This document shows positions 14,426-24,900 of a stretch of 36,099 nucleotides of DNA, one piece after another; the first letter of the stretch is position 1, and every line of letters begins with the position of its first letter. A model generated the notes under the pieces. The model ran no database searches. It saw only the letters and a list, made by a program, of their open reading frames with translations, and had not been told where the DNA came from. The stretch is from Anaerolineales bacterium (GTDB lineage: Bacteria; Chloroflexota; Anaerolineae; Anaerolineales; Villigracilaceae). A program made the position numbers and the translations under genes. Where the stretch lies: NCBI GenBank assembly GCA_016789345.1, contig JAEURG010000283.1, forward strand, positions 1-36,099, read 5' to 3'.

Positions 14426-16651
14426 TTATGGGGTTCCAGGTCGCCAAGCAGGGTGAAAGTCTTGTCCTTTGTCTTGGGTAAGGCGTACACGGTCGCCACC
14501 AGAGACGGTCATATAGAAAATATCTAAATTGCCTGGGTCTCCTACGCCTTCGTAAGTGAGGTAAAAGCCATCAGGAGAGTAGGCAATGTTTTCTATGTAA
14601 CTCACCCCGCTTACTGATACACGCTGACCTTGTTCATTGGAACGGTCTATTGCGGAAGTGCTCATTAAGTATGGATTACAAAATGTAGTAGCGCATCTTT
14701 GATTGAAGAGGATTAAGTCACTACGTGGTGACCAAGCAGGTTTATAGTTGGTATAGGCTACACCGCTACGGATGATTTGAACGGCATCAGTGCCGTCGGA
14801 ATTCATTATCCAAATTTGATATACGCCTACACGCTTGACGACATAAACAAATTTTGAGCCATCTGGCGACCATGACGGCATACGAGATTCGACGCGTTGC
14901 GCGCCTTTGGTAATTTGTGTGACAGATGAAGGGTCATCTACTTTGACGGTGAAAATTTCCATTTGCCCAGTTCTTAGAGAGGTGAAAGCAATGGTTGTTC
15001 CATCGGGAGACCAAGTAGGGTCAAAGTTTCCGCCGGGTGAAGAGTCAAATGGGGTTAGGTTCGAACCGTCTGCATTAACAATGAAGAGGCTAGCATTGTT
15101 ATATACATCTTGCGGGGCGCGACAAGGTGAAATAAACACTAAATGTTGACCATCCGGTGACCATGAAGGCTGGCAAGCACCGTTTGACATTTCTGTAATT
15201 TGGGTGGCACTTTCGCCGTTTAGGTCTGCAATATAAATTTGAGGCAGACCAGAACGTGTAGAAGCAAATGCAATTTGACCTGCACCACCACCTAAAACAG
15301 TTGATGGGGTAAGTGAATTTGGTGTACTGGTAAATAAAGGTGTTTCAAGTACACCAGGGATAAAAGTATTTGTTGGTCCCGGGGTAAAGGTAGGTGGAAT
15401 TGGTGTCTCTGTAAATGCAATCGTCGCTGTAAATGTAGGAGCCGTTGTAAACGTCGGCAAGGGAGCAGTTGGTTCAGGTGTGTGTGTACTGGTGCTGGTT
15501 GGCTGGGTGATGAAAGGAATCGGTATCATCGCACGAACATTATCTGGCAACAAGCCTGGTGCAAAGTACACTACACCACCAATTGCCAAAACAATTAGAA
15601 GAAAAACAAAACGAATTAAGTTCGCACGTTGTTTGCGCTCGCGTTCTTTTTGACGTTTAAGCGGAGAGATAAAGGGTTGTTCTTCATGCCCTGATGGTTG
15701 CGGGTGAACGGGTCCCTTTGGTACACGGGCAGAGTTTTTTAATCCACCATCATCTAGTATGGTGTCGTGCATTTCGCGCGTGGCAATCAAGTCTGGCGGA
15801 GGTGGGGCAACCGTATAAGAGCCAGGGATTTGTTGTGTTTTGGATTTTGAGGCTAATAATGATTTCTTAAATTCCTCGGCGCTTTGAAATCGGTCAATTG
15901 GGTCAACAGCCATTGCTTTTTCAATAGTGGCGGCTAACTTGCGTGAGACTTTTGAATTACGCTTTCGCAACGGTGTCAGTTGAGCGTTATCCATAGCACG
16001 GGCAAGCCCATCTTCTGGAATCACACCACTTAATGCGGCGTATAAAGTAGCACCTAAAGAATAAATATCAGTACGTGGGTCTGTGCGGGCGGTGCCATAT
16101 TGTTCTGGTGGAGAATAACCCGGTGTCATAGCACGCGCGCCTGTTGTTGTGGCTTGACTTGCGCTTTGATACACTTTTGCCAAACCAAAATCTACTAAAA
16201 AGATATGACCATCTGGCGTAATTTTGACATTGCCCGGTTTAATATCACGGTGCAAAATGGGGGGTTTACGAGTGTGTAAATAAGTTAAGGCATCACAAAT
16301 TGCGGCACCAATATGAACCGCATCATCTTCACTTAACATACCTAAGCGTTCCATACGGTAACGTAAATCTTCCCCTTCAATAAAATCCATCACCAAGTAT
16401 TGACCCTCATCCCCCAACACAAAATGGTCAGAAACTCTAGGTAAATTGGGGTGACGTAAGTTGGCTAAAATTACGGCTTCCAAACGGAATTGGCGCGAGT
16501 ACTCATCGGTGGTAAATAAATTTTCTTTGAGTGCCACCCCCACGCCGAGGTTCTCATCTATAGCACGATAGACCGAGCCCATACCGCCCTGCCCAAGAAT
16601 GTCTACAATTCGATAACGATTATGAATAAGTGTGTCTTTTTCCAGCGTCAT
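14426..16651 (-). CDS. Membrane Ser/Thr protein kinase with TolB/PD40 beta-propeller ectodomain
   Basis: The 741-aa protein starts with a PknB-type kinase domain. The glycine loop is LGQGGMGSVYRA, the catalytic Lys is K42, the LHRDIKPGN loop has D136, and DFG is at 154-156. One membrane helix lies at about 346-365 (FVFLLIVLAIGGVVYFAPGLL). Then comes a Thr/Pro-rich spacer of about 70 residues (TPEPTAPLPTFTTAPTFT). The C-terminal part (about 450-741) has around six PD40/TolB-like repeats, each with a PSWSPDGQ or PTWSPDGT signature. The propeller would be outside and probably senses a ligand or envelope protein. The gene lies upstream of hrcA on the same strand, but the hrcA promoter separates the units. 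A Thr may replace the activation-loop GT (GARAMTPGYSPPEQ). Confidence 0.92.
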   Translation of the reverse strand: MTLEKDTLIHNRYRIVDILGQGGMGSVYRAIDENLGVGVALKENLFTTDEYSRQFRLEAVILANLRHPNLPRVSDHFVLGDEGQYLVMDFIEGEDLRYRMERLGMLSEDDAVHIGAAICDALTYLHTRKPPILHRDIKPGNVKITPDGHIFLVDFGLAKVYQSASQATTTGARAMTPGYSPPEQYGTARTDPRTDIYSLGATLYAALSGVIPEDGLARAMDNAQLTPLRKRNSKVSRKLAATIEKAMAVDPIDRFQSAEEFKKSLLASKSKTQQIPGSYTVAPPPPDLIATREMHDTILDDGGLKNSARVPKGPVHPQPSGHEEQPFISPLKRQKERERKQRANLIRFVFLLIVLAIGGVVYFAPGLLPDNVRAMIPIPFITQPTSTSTHTPEPTAPLPTFTTAPTFTATIAFTETPIPPTFTPGPTNTFIPGVLETPLFTSTPNSLTPSTVLGGGAGQIAFASTRSGLPQIYIADLNGESATQITEMSNGACQPSWSPDGQHLVFISPCRAPQDVYNNASLFIVNADGSNLTPFDSSPGGNFDPTWSPDGTTIAFTSLRTGQMEIFTVKVDDPSSVTQITKGAQRVESRMPSWSPDGSKFVYVVKRVGVYQIWIMNSDGTDAVQIIRSGVAYTNYKPAWSPRSDLILFNQRCATTFCNPYLMSTSAIDRSNEQGQRVSVSGVSYIENIAYSPDGFYLTYEGVGDPGNLDIFYMTVSGGDRVRLTQDKGQDFHPAWRPGTP

Positions 16652-16720
16652 TGATTAACCTGAAAGAGCAATTGCCCTTAAATAATTTCTCGTGCCTTGT
16701 TTTAGAATGGGCGGATTATA

Positions 16721-17719
16721 TCAGACGGAAGGTTTTCGGGCAGAAGATGTAGTTAAATTGAAATGTTTGAAAACCCATGGTGCACCTCCTGTTATCCAAA
16801 AACCTACCAATGTATAACGAATAAAACGCAAGGAGTAAACGAGAACACCATCGCCACGCGGAAAAATTTCCCCTAACCCCATCCACAGGATTAACACACC
16901 GATTAAACCGATGACATAACGAAGAACACGCTTCCATGCTGGACCGTCAGCCTGATACCCGCCTTGAACATGAATCCATGCTACGCCAAGTGCCAAACCG
17001 AAGAACGTCCCTGCTGATGTAAAGATATTGTTCGCGTCTATCGGAGCAGGTATCTCGGTCCCGGCGAGAAGCGTGTTGTCTATCCACAAACTTGGAGTTT
17101 GGAAATTACTTCGCAAAGCAGTGACTGATAATCCAAGTGCCATCAAAATTAAGGATGCGATGAACGAAATCCAAATATGTTGGCGAAATGATTTGTTCCT
17201 TAACCAAGCAGCCACTGGCTCCCAAAATCGGACAAACGCCCAAAGTAAAATTGCCCCAAACAGCCAACCGAAAATAACATCATGCGGGAAGTGTGAGCCG
17301 AGATAAATTCTTGAAAAACCAATTAAGAAAATCAATAAAAAGCAAACAACGCGAACCCACAGATTGTTACGATACAAAGCGATCATGCCCCACACACTCA
17401 TAGCATGTTGGGCATGACCCGATGGCGCGCCAAATGTAGTTTCGGGCCACAATGCTTGTACATGTGAACTGACCCAATATGGGCGTGGACCAGCAAACAG
17501 CAATTTGCCCGCATAGTTAAACATACTACTGGTTGCCAAAATCAAACCGACGCGCAAGCCAAGTGCTGAATCAATGCTCCAATAAATTAAAGGGAGTACA
17601 AGAAAGAAAAAGTCTTCAGTGCCTAATTGACTAAAAAATTGCATTGGGACATTTAACCAAGTCCCTATATTTTGAAGCGCAATTACAAAACCAACACCGC
17701 TGTCTATCCAATTTTGCAT
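16721..17719 (-). CDS. PAP2-superfamily phosphatase (membrane)
   Basis: This is a multi-pass PAP2/acid phosphatase that probably acts on a lipid phosphate such as undecaprenyl diphosphate or phosphatidic acid. All three PAP2 motifs are present: KLLFAGPRPYW (K-X6-RP), APSGHAQ, and SRIYLGSHFPHDV with the catalytic His and Asp. Six or more membrane helices are visible. The frame is open to a TTG at 17752, but the ATG at 17717-17719 (MQNWIDSG, 332 aa) has CTGGAGG five bases upstream, so I use it. The gene is divergent from the transglutaminase gene, and its C-terminal half carries additional helices beyond the core PAP2 fold. Confidence 0.9.
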   Translation of the reverse strand: MQNWIDSGVGFVIALQNIGTWLNVPMQFFSQLGTEDFFFLVLPLIYWSIDSALGLRVGLILATSSMFNYAGKLLFAGPRPYWVSSHVQALWPETTFGAPSGHAQHAMSVWGMIALYRNNLWVRVVCFLLIFLIGFSRIYLGSHFPHDVIFGWLFGAILLWAFVRFWEPVAAWLRNKSFRQHIWISFIASLILMALGLSVTALRSNFQTPSLWIDNTLLAGTEIPAPIDANNIFTSAGTFFGLALGVAWIHVQGGYQADGPAWKRVLRYVIGLIGVLILWMGLGEIFPRGDGVLVYSLRFIRYTLVGFWITGGAPWVFKHFNLTTSSARKPSV

Positions 17720-17788
17720 GTAGTCCTCCAGTAGGGTTTTACTAATTTGCAATTGACGATTTTATAACCCTCATTGTACACTCAATAA

Positions 17789-20113
17789 ATGGAAAAGACA
17801 CCTACCCGCTGGTGGGATGTACCATCAGCAATTTTGTTATTCATCATTATTCAAGTATCTGCTTGGCGGCTACAAGCCACCAATTGGGTAGAACAACTCT
17901 ATTTAGTTGGCAATATCGCAACCATCGGCTTGCTGGTTGGTATGGCACTGGGTCAAAGCAAATTTCAAAAACGAAATGTTGTTTTACTTTCTTCTGCCTA
18001 TATGCTCGTCACATTTATTTGGCAATGGCTCAGGTTTATCAAATTCGGCAGAGACCAAAACTACTTAGGCGAACAACTGCTCATTTTATTGAGTAGACTA
18101 CTCACCAGCCTTTCTGAATATATGGCTGGCAGAGCAGTAAACGACTCTATCTTAGTCTTAGCATTGCTATCCATTCCATATTGGCTTGTTTCATTATATA
18201 GTGGCTACCAATTAACACGCCATGCCAAAGCACTGGCTTGCATTTTGCCATCGGCTATTTTGATGTTGATAGTACATTACTATCACTACACCGCCAAAGA
18301 TTACGGCTGGATATTCGGCGTATTTTTATTCGCCACTTTGCTATTACTTGGCAGGCAAAAATACATCACCAACAAAGCACAATGGCTGAAAAACCGCGTG
18401 CAAATTTCAGGTGAAAGCGGGGTAGATGTTATCACCGCCTCCTTTACTGTTACGCTTGTCATTATGATTTTAGCGTGGTTAATTCCTTATGCCTTGCCAA
18501 CCCATGTCGAAATCCGCGAGGCTTGGCGCAGAACATCTGACAACTGGTTTTCAGGAGAATCATTTGAAAACTTATTCTCTTCACTAAATAAAGAAGAAAA
18601 CCCACAAGCCAAAAATTTTCAAAACTCACTTGGGCTTGGCACACAAATTTCACAAAGCGAAGAAATTGCTTTTCTGGTATATGCCCCCCCAGCCGCGGCA
18701 GATTACCCGCGCTTATATTGGCGCGGGCAAGTTTATGACCTATATGAAAACGGACGATGGTTTATTAGCAACAGCGAAGAAGGTTTACAAAACCAATCAG
18801 TGGACATGGAAATTCCCGATACACAGAATCGCTCACGCCTAAGTTTTGCATTCGATGTTTATACACCATCCCAACTAATTTTATTTACAGCAGGGCAACC
18901 CATTTCAATTAATCAGAACGCCATTGTTTTGTATAAAAATATTCCGCCCAGTGAAACCAGATACGATGTACTCACATTGCTTGCTTCGCCTGCACTAGAA
19001 AAAGGTGACTTGGTGCGAATAGCCTCGATGATGGGCAACCCGATTGTTTCAGAATTACAAAACGCTTCAACCCAATACCCAAGTTGGGTGCTAGAAAACT
19101 ACCTTCACCTACCTGAAAATTTTTCACCAGAAATTCAAGCATTGGCAACACAAATTACACAACAATACAAAAACCCATTTGACAAAGCAACAGCAATCAC
19201 CAATTACCTGCGAAATGCAATTAAGTATTCGCCTACTGTTTCGATACCAGAAGATGTAGAAGACCCGCTGGCATATTTTCTATTTGACTTAAAAAGTGGT
19301 TTTTGTAACTACTCAGCCTCGGCGGCAGTGTTGATGTTAAGGTCTGTTGGCATCCCTGCGCGTTTAGCGGTTGGATATGCCGAAGGTGAATCTGAAATTC
19401 AAAACAATGTTTATACCGTAAGAGAAAGAGATTACCACGCTTGGCCCGAAGTGTACTTCCCTGAATATGGCTGGGTAGAGTTTGAGCCGACGGGAAATCA
19501 AGAAGCAATTAGCCGCCCTACTGAACGGGCTGAGCAAACGGCTTCATTACCGATTCCACTAAACCCTGTTGGGCAAACACCGAATGATGGAGAGGAACAA
19601 CTTCCAGTTAATAATGAAGCGTTGGTTGAAGAGCAAGAAGCGCCTCTCGTGAGTCAAAATCAAATTCAATGGTTGAGTCTATTGGGCGGAATCATCTTGT
19701 TGATTATGTTAGGTATTTTTATTAAACGAAAATATGCACCGCAACAATCGGCGGCATCTATATTGAAAGTTGTTTTAGAAAAAAATAAAATTAAAGTGCC
19801 ACGCTGGTTAGATACGTTCTTAATCTGGTCGAGTTTGCCGAGCATTGAAAAAAGTTTTCATGCGATTAATACAGGGCTGAGACAATTGGATAAACCGCAA
19901 CCACTAGATAGCACACCAATAGAACGCGCCAATGCTTTGAAAAAATTACTGCCCCCTGCCGAACCTTCGATAGATGTTTTGTTGCGTGAATATCAAAATG
20001 AAATGTTTAGCAAAACGCGCGGGAATGAGGAAACTGCAAGGCGGGCGGCTTTTCGGGTTTTGACGTATGCCATTTGGGCTAGAGTTAAGTTTGAAATAAT
20101 GGGATACAATTAG
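17789..20113 (+). CDS. Membrane transglutaminase-like protein (DUF3488/DUF4129 type)
   Basis: The 774-aa protein has about six N-terminal membrane helices (to about 235), then a large outside region with a transglutaminase-like core. The nucleophile is C506 in SGFCNYSASAAVLMLRSVGIPARLAVGYAEG. The His is H550 in RDYHAWPEVYFPEYGW. The third position is E566 (VEFEPT) where classical enzymes have Asp. After a further membrane helix (about 629-648, WLSLLGGIILLIMLGIFI) there is a cytoplasmic DUF4129-like tail. Such proteins act at the cell envelope as cross-linking enzymes or peptidases; the substrate is unknown. The cyclase gene follows 27 bases later, suggesting co-transcription. Confidence 0.9.
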   Translation: MEKTPTRWWDVPSAILLFIIIQVSAWRLQATNWVEQLYLVGNIATIGLLVGMALGQSKFQKRNVVLLSSAYMLVTFIWQWLRFIKFGRDQNYLGEQLLILLSRLLTSLSEYMAGRAVNDSILVLALLSIPYWLVSLYSGYQLTRHAKALACILPSAILMLIVHYYHYTAKDYGWIFGVFLFATLLLLGRQKYITNKAQWLKNRVQISGESGVDVITASFTVTLVIMILAWLIPYALPTHVEIREAWRRTSDNWFSGESFENLFSSLNKEENPQAKNFQNSLGLGTQISQSEEIAFLVYAPPAAADYPRLYWRGQVYDLYENGRWFISNSEEGLQNQSVDMEIPDTQNRSRLSFAFDVYTPSQLILFTAGQPISINQNAIVLYKNIPPSETRYDVLTLLASPALEKGDLVRIASMMGNPIVSELQNASTQYPSWVLENYLHLPENFSPEIQALATQITQQYKNPFDKATAITNYLRNAIKYSPTVSIPEDVEDPLAYFLFDLKSGFCNYSASAAVLMLRSVGIPARLAVGYAEGESEIQNNVYTVRERDYHAWPEVYFPEYGWVEFEPTGNQEAISRPTERAEQTASLPIPLNPVGQTPNDGEEQLPVNNEALVEEQEAPLVSQNQIQWLSLLGGIILLIMLGIFIKRKYAPQQSAASILKVVLEKNKIKVPRWLDTFLIWSSLPSIEKSFHAINTGLRQLDKPQPLDSTPIERANALKKLLPPAEPSIDVLLREYQNEMFSKTRGNEETARRAAFRVLTYAIWARVKFEIMGYN

Positions 20114-20140
20114 TTATATTATACTAATTGGGTCTCCCAA

Positions 20141-21853
20141 ATGACTGCTGAGAATACCCGCCCGAGTACATTGCACGACCAATTGCTAACGCTTGCCGCA
20201 CTGGCAGGCAAAGTTCGCACTGATTTCAGCGCGAACAAAATTCAACTTCCCAAAGAAACAACTAACAGTTTACATCATTTACAAACCACGCTTGAGCAAT
20301 TAAGCGAAAAGATTGAAGTGTTTCAAAACGAACATGGCAATATGATGGCTCTTGCGCAAGTGGGTCAGGTCATCAATTCATCACTTGAATTAGATGAAGT
20401 GCTTCGCATTGTGATGGATAACATTGTGCGCTTGACCAAAGCCGAGCGCGGATTTTTAATGTTGCGCGATGAAAGCGGCGAGATGGTGGCAAAAATTGCT
20501 CGCAATTGGGAAATGGAATCGATTAACTCTTCTGAAAAAAATGTCAGCCGAACAGTAGTGCAGAGAGTGATTGATTCAGGTGAGTCTATTGTCACCACGA
20601 ATGCACAAGAAGATCAACGTTTTGTGGGTCAAGAAAGTATTGTGGCGTTTAACTTACGTTCGATTTTATGTGTGCCACTGAAAGTTAAAAATGATTTAAT
20701 CGGCGTGATTTATGCGGATAACCGCATTCGGGCTGGCATTTTTGCAGATACTGAAAAAGATTTGCTAGAAGCCTTTGCAAACCAAGCCGCGGTTGCAATT
20801 GATAATGCACGTTTGTTTTCATCACTCAAAAATTCACTGGAAGAAGTGACTGCCTTAAAAAACTTGATGGATAACGTCTTCGCTTCTATTACCAGTGGAG
20901 TGATTACTGCGGACATTCAAGATAATATTACGCTTGCGAATCGCGCGGCGGAAAATATACTTGGCTCTACTACGGAAGAAATTATTGGGCATCGTTTGAA
21001 CGAAGCGTTGGCTTCTGTTTCAAGTGAGTTAGAGCCTCATCTTAAAGAAGTTCGCAAAACAGACAAAGCGATTGTGGATTTAGAAATTAGTCACATTTCA
21101 CCGAAACGCGGAAATGTAGATTGGCGTTTGAATCTATCTCCGCTGAAAGACGCGGGACAAAAAACTCAAGGTGTAGCAATTGTTTTAGATGACCTCACAG
21201 AACGAAAGAGGTTAGAAGCGCAACGTCGCTTGTTTGAGAGAATGGTTTCTCCTGCCGTCATCGAACAACTTGACCCAAACAGTTTACAACTCGGCGGTAA
21301 GCGCACGGAAATCACAACACTGTTTGCAGATATTCGCGGATTTACAACCTTTAGCGAAAGTATGTCACCAGAAAAATTAGTGACAATTTTGAATTTGTAT
21401 TTGGCGGCAATGGCTGAAGCCGTATTATCTCAAGAAGGTACAGTGGATAAGTTTATGGGCGATGCAATTATGGCGTGGTTCAATGCGCCTGTGCCACAAA
21501 AAGACCATACCTTGCGCGCTGTGAAAACTGCGATTGCGATACGTGACTCGATTGAAAAGTTATATAAAGAATTACCCAAAGATGCACATTTAGCATTTGG
21601 TGTCGGCATTCATATTGGTGATGCGGTCTTGGGCTTGATTGGCACTGAAAAACGTTTGGAATATACGGCGATTAGTGATTCGGTGAACACTGCCAAACGC
21701 ATTCAAGAAAATTCTGCTAACAATCAAATTTTGATTACGAAAGATGCGTATGAATTTGTCAAGAAGCACATTGAAGCGAAACCCCATGCCGAGATGAATA
21801 TGAAAGGCAAAACGCAACCGATTGAGGTGTATGAGGTGTTGGGGTTGAAGTAA
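20141..21853 (+). CDS. GAF-PAS-adenylate cyclase (class III)
   Basis: The 570-aa soluble protein has a coiled N-terminus (to about 65), a GAF domain (about 80-230, with ALAQVGQVINSSLELDEVLRIV and ANQAAVAIDNARLF), and a PAS domain (about 238-360, starting LKNLMDNVFASITSGVITADI). The class III cyclase domain spans about 380-565. Metal-binding Asp residues are D397 (FADIRGF) and D441 (FMGDAIMAW). The base-selecting pair K437 and D513 (YTAISDSVNTAKRI) indicates ATP rather than GTP. N516 and R520 complete the site. So it should make cAMP in response to a small ligand, or another signal bound by GAF/PAS. There is no clear Shine-Dalgarno. It converges on the NACHT gene. Confidence 0.94.
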   Translation: MTAENTRPSTLHDQLLTLAALAGKVRTDFSANKIQLPKETTNSLHHLQTTLEQLSEKIEVFQNEHGNMMALAQVGQVINSSLELDEVLRIVMDNIVRLTKAERGFLMLRDESGEMVAKIARNWEMESINSSEKNVSRTVVQRVIDSGESIVTTNAQEDQRFVGQESIVAFNLRSILCVPLKVKNDLIGVIYADNRIRAGIFADTEKDLLEAFANQAAVAIDNARLFSSLKNSLEEVTALKNLMDNVFASITSGVITADIQDNITLANRAAENILGSTTEEIIGHRLNEALASVSSELEPHLKEVRKTDKAIVDLEISHISPKRGNVDWRLNLSPLKDAGQKTQGVAIVLDDLTERKRLEAQRRLFERMVSPAVIEQLDPNSLQLGGKRTEITTLFADIRGFTTFSESMSPEKLVTILNLYLAAMAEAVLSQEGTVDKFMGDAIMAWFNAPVPQKDHTLRAVKTAIAIRDSIEKLYKELPKDAHLAFGVGIHIGDAVLGLIGTEKRLEYTAISDSVNTAKRIQENSANNQILITKDAYEFVKKHIEAKPHAEMNMKGKTQPIEVYEVLGLK

Positions 21854-21856
21854 GGA

Positions 21857-21891
21857 AGAGAGTAGTAATCAGTAGTCATTGTTAAGTAGGC
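21857..21891. repeat. Period-7 array between the cyclase and NACHT genes
   Basis: Units AGAGAGT / AGTAATC / AGTAGTC / ATTGTTA / AGTAGGC follow the cyclase stop codon in 7-base phase. This is the only array at a convergent junction. Confidence 0.7.
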
Positions 21892-21919
21892 GGCAAGCAT
21901 AAATCGGAGGCGGTGGGAA

Positions 21920-24900
21920 CTAGCCAACTAAACGAGAAACCACCACGCGAAAACCAATGTCATTAAACCTGATGTCAGGGGCAACTTTGTTACGGAAAGC
22001 ACAACGTGCGCTCTTAGCACTGCGATTGAAAGCACCACCACGTAACACACGAAGACCGTCTTCGTCAGATTTATTATTTTCTCTATTCAAAAACTGATTA
22101 TAGTTTTTTTGCCATATAGTTGTACACCATTCCCAAACATTACCGCTTAGATCTAACAAGCCAAAATCATTTTTCCCAAGCGGAAATATACCCACAGCGC
22201 TAGTAGAATTTAAGTTTGTATCAGAGTAGTTAGCATGATTTGGTGTGATTTCATTACTATTCCATGGATAAAGAAAATCCTTACCATATCGCGCCGCATG
22301 TTCCCATTCAGCTTCACTTGGCAAGCGAATTTCAAACTTTTCATCTAATTGAATCGTTTCAATTTTTCCATCTCGCCACAATTGTATTCTGCCTTCTGCT
22401 TTTCGTGTTTGCTCCGTCGCCCAATTACAAAATGCCACCGCTTCATACCATCTTATACCTACTACAGGATGATTAGACAAAGCAAATATACCACCATATC
22501 GATCATGTTCTGTTCTGTTATTTCGCCACCTCAGACCCTCTTCTGTCCACCATTTGACATTGGTATATCCATCTTCAGCATTAACAAAAGCTTCAAACTG
22601 TGCATTCGTCACAAGGTAACGAGATATGAAGTAATTGCTTTGAATCTTATATTCAAATTGTGGATATTCGTTTTCACTAGAAAGTTTATCTTCTTTTTTA
22701 CTGCCCATTAAGAATTTTCCAGCAAAGATTTCACAAAAAAGGAAATCTTTTGTTACCCCAATTCTAGGGTCACCTAATTTGGCCAGCACATTGCCCGCCT
22801 CCGCCCTTTCACGCGGAGAGAGGTGGTCATTTTCTATTAATTGCACAGTTAAAGCAATTAATTTTTGTAAATAATTTTTTCCACCATTCGGTTTAGTATC
22901 GTCTTCAATGTCTTTTTTATCGAAAAGGCTAGCAATCTGCCCCGACCATAACAAAGCTCGTTGCGATTGTTCATTTTTTAGTGAATCATCAGAACAAAGT
23001 TCATACATTAAATCCAAAAGGGCATCGCGAGTATTTTTGGAGTTATGATAAATTTCCTCTGCGCCCATCAGAGCTGCCAAACTCCAAAAATCGCCTTCGG
23101 CGGCATGTTTGAAAAACTCGCGTCCGCGATTACGTCCGCTACTCACCAAATAACAACCTGCCAAATATTCTTGAATGGTACGGTGTGGAAAACTATAAGA
23201 GGTCGGGTGTTCTAACTCGCCACCTTTCCCTACTAATATGCCAGAGCGTTGGTCTACATAATCCAAAAATTCAGAAGCCAATTCGGTACTACCTAAAAAT
23301 TTACTTTGTTCAAGCAAAGTGAGAATGTAGCCACGCGGTAAATCAGTTTCGGTTTTTTGATCTTTTTCAGTTGCCTGAAAATTCGCGCGGTGAGCTTCAT
23401 ACGCTAACATTTGTAAAGTAGAAAGCAAAATATCATCTTTCTTAAGGAAAACGGTCAACGCTTCAGAAGGCGCAAAATTATCTTCACCTGCTTTATATTT
23501 TTGCCAGCGTTTTATTAATACATCCACAACCAGTTGATATAACTTAACTCGTTGGTCTGGCAAGCCAATATCTTTCTGATGAATAATTGCAATACTGGTT
23601 AACATCATAGGGTTGCTAGACATTTCAATCAAATCTCTGGTGCTAGATTTATTAGAAAGGTCTCTGGCGCGTTCTCTGGCTTGCTCTTCTGTAATATGCC
23701 CTAATCTGTGTCGCTCGTTGTACCAAGCAAATGAAAATTGTTCAATTTTTTCTCTATCAAACGGCGCAATAGTAAAAGATTGAAAATTCGGAAAGACTGC
23801 TTCTCCAACATACGAGCGGCTTCGAGATGTGATAATAATTCGCTCAATTCTGTTTAACTGGATTAACGCACCTACTGTTTGCCGAATAAGTTTACGCATA
23901 TCTTGTGGTACTTCATCTAAGCCATCCAGCACCAACAAAAGTTTTCCTTTTTCAAAGGCTTCTTCCAAAACAGGCAGGCTATCACTGGCTTTATTGATTT
24001 TCAAATCTTCTTGAATTTTTTCAAGAATTAAATCTGCCAACATTTGTTTCTGATTTTCAGCAGATACATTTCCAAGATTCAAATTTGCAAGTTTTGGGCT
24101 AAGGTCTCGTAATACAATCAATACAGGAATTAAGCCTGCATCAAAACCTGTCAGTGCTTCTTTAGTCTCACCTAACAAAACCGCCGCTTGTAAAGCGATT
24201 AGTTTTTTTACGAAAGTACTTTTACCAGCACCTGCATCTCCTAATAAAACTAGCTGCTTATTTTCGATAGCAACTTCTAATACATTAACAATTTCTAATG
24301 TTGAAACAAGCCCGGTGACTCCAAACTTCTTATCTTGTTCAGATGCTTCTTCTAGTTTTTCTTTATATGCTGTTGTATCAAGGTCTATATAAATTTTATC
24401 TAAAGTAATTTCTTCATCTTTATCATCCCCACCCAAGGCGGCTAAGGGCAAGGCATTACATTGTCGGCGTATTTTTTCTAAATAACCCCAAAAAGCTTTG
24501 TTTATTTTTTCATTCTCTACATCCGATTGAGAGGCGTTGTGATAATGAATATTTGTGATTTTGTCAGCAATTTGATTATTATTGCTATTATTCAAAATAT
24601 TTGCATTTTTAACATCCCCACCAATTACAATGCTATTATGAATCTCTTGAATCGTTTGAGCAAAAGAAGCATCTTGTTCAAAAACATCTTCCAATTGCAA
24701 CTCAAGGCTGGTTTGTAAATTATTAATCACGCGTTTGTCTTCTGGCTTTTGCTCGGCGCGTTTAATCGCATCTTGTTCAGTATCAATTTTCGGGTTTATC
24801 TTTTCCCACAATTTTTTACCTTTGTCCCACATTTCATCAGTCAATTTTTCACCAGCACGCTCAAAAGCGGCTCGTGCCATATCTTGTGCGCCTTGAATCA

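Noticed and set aside
21724..21927. Minus-strand open frame overlapping the cyclase and NACHT ends
   Set aside because: It is in a shifted frame across the NACHT stop codon and opposite the cyclase gene, with no protein features.
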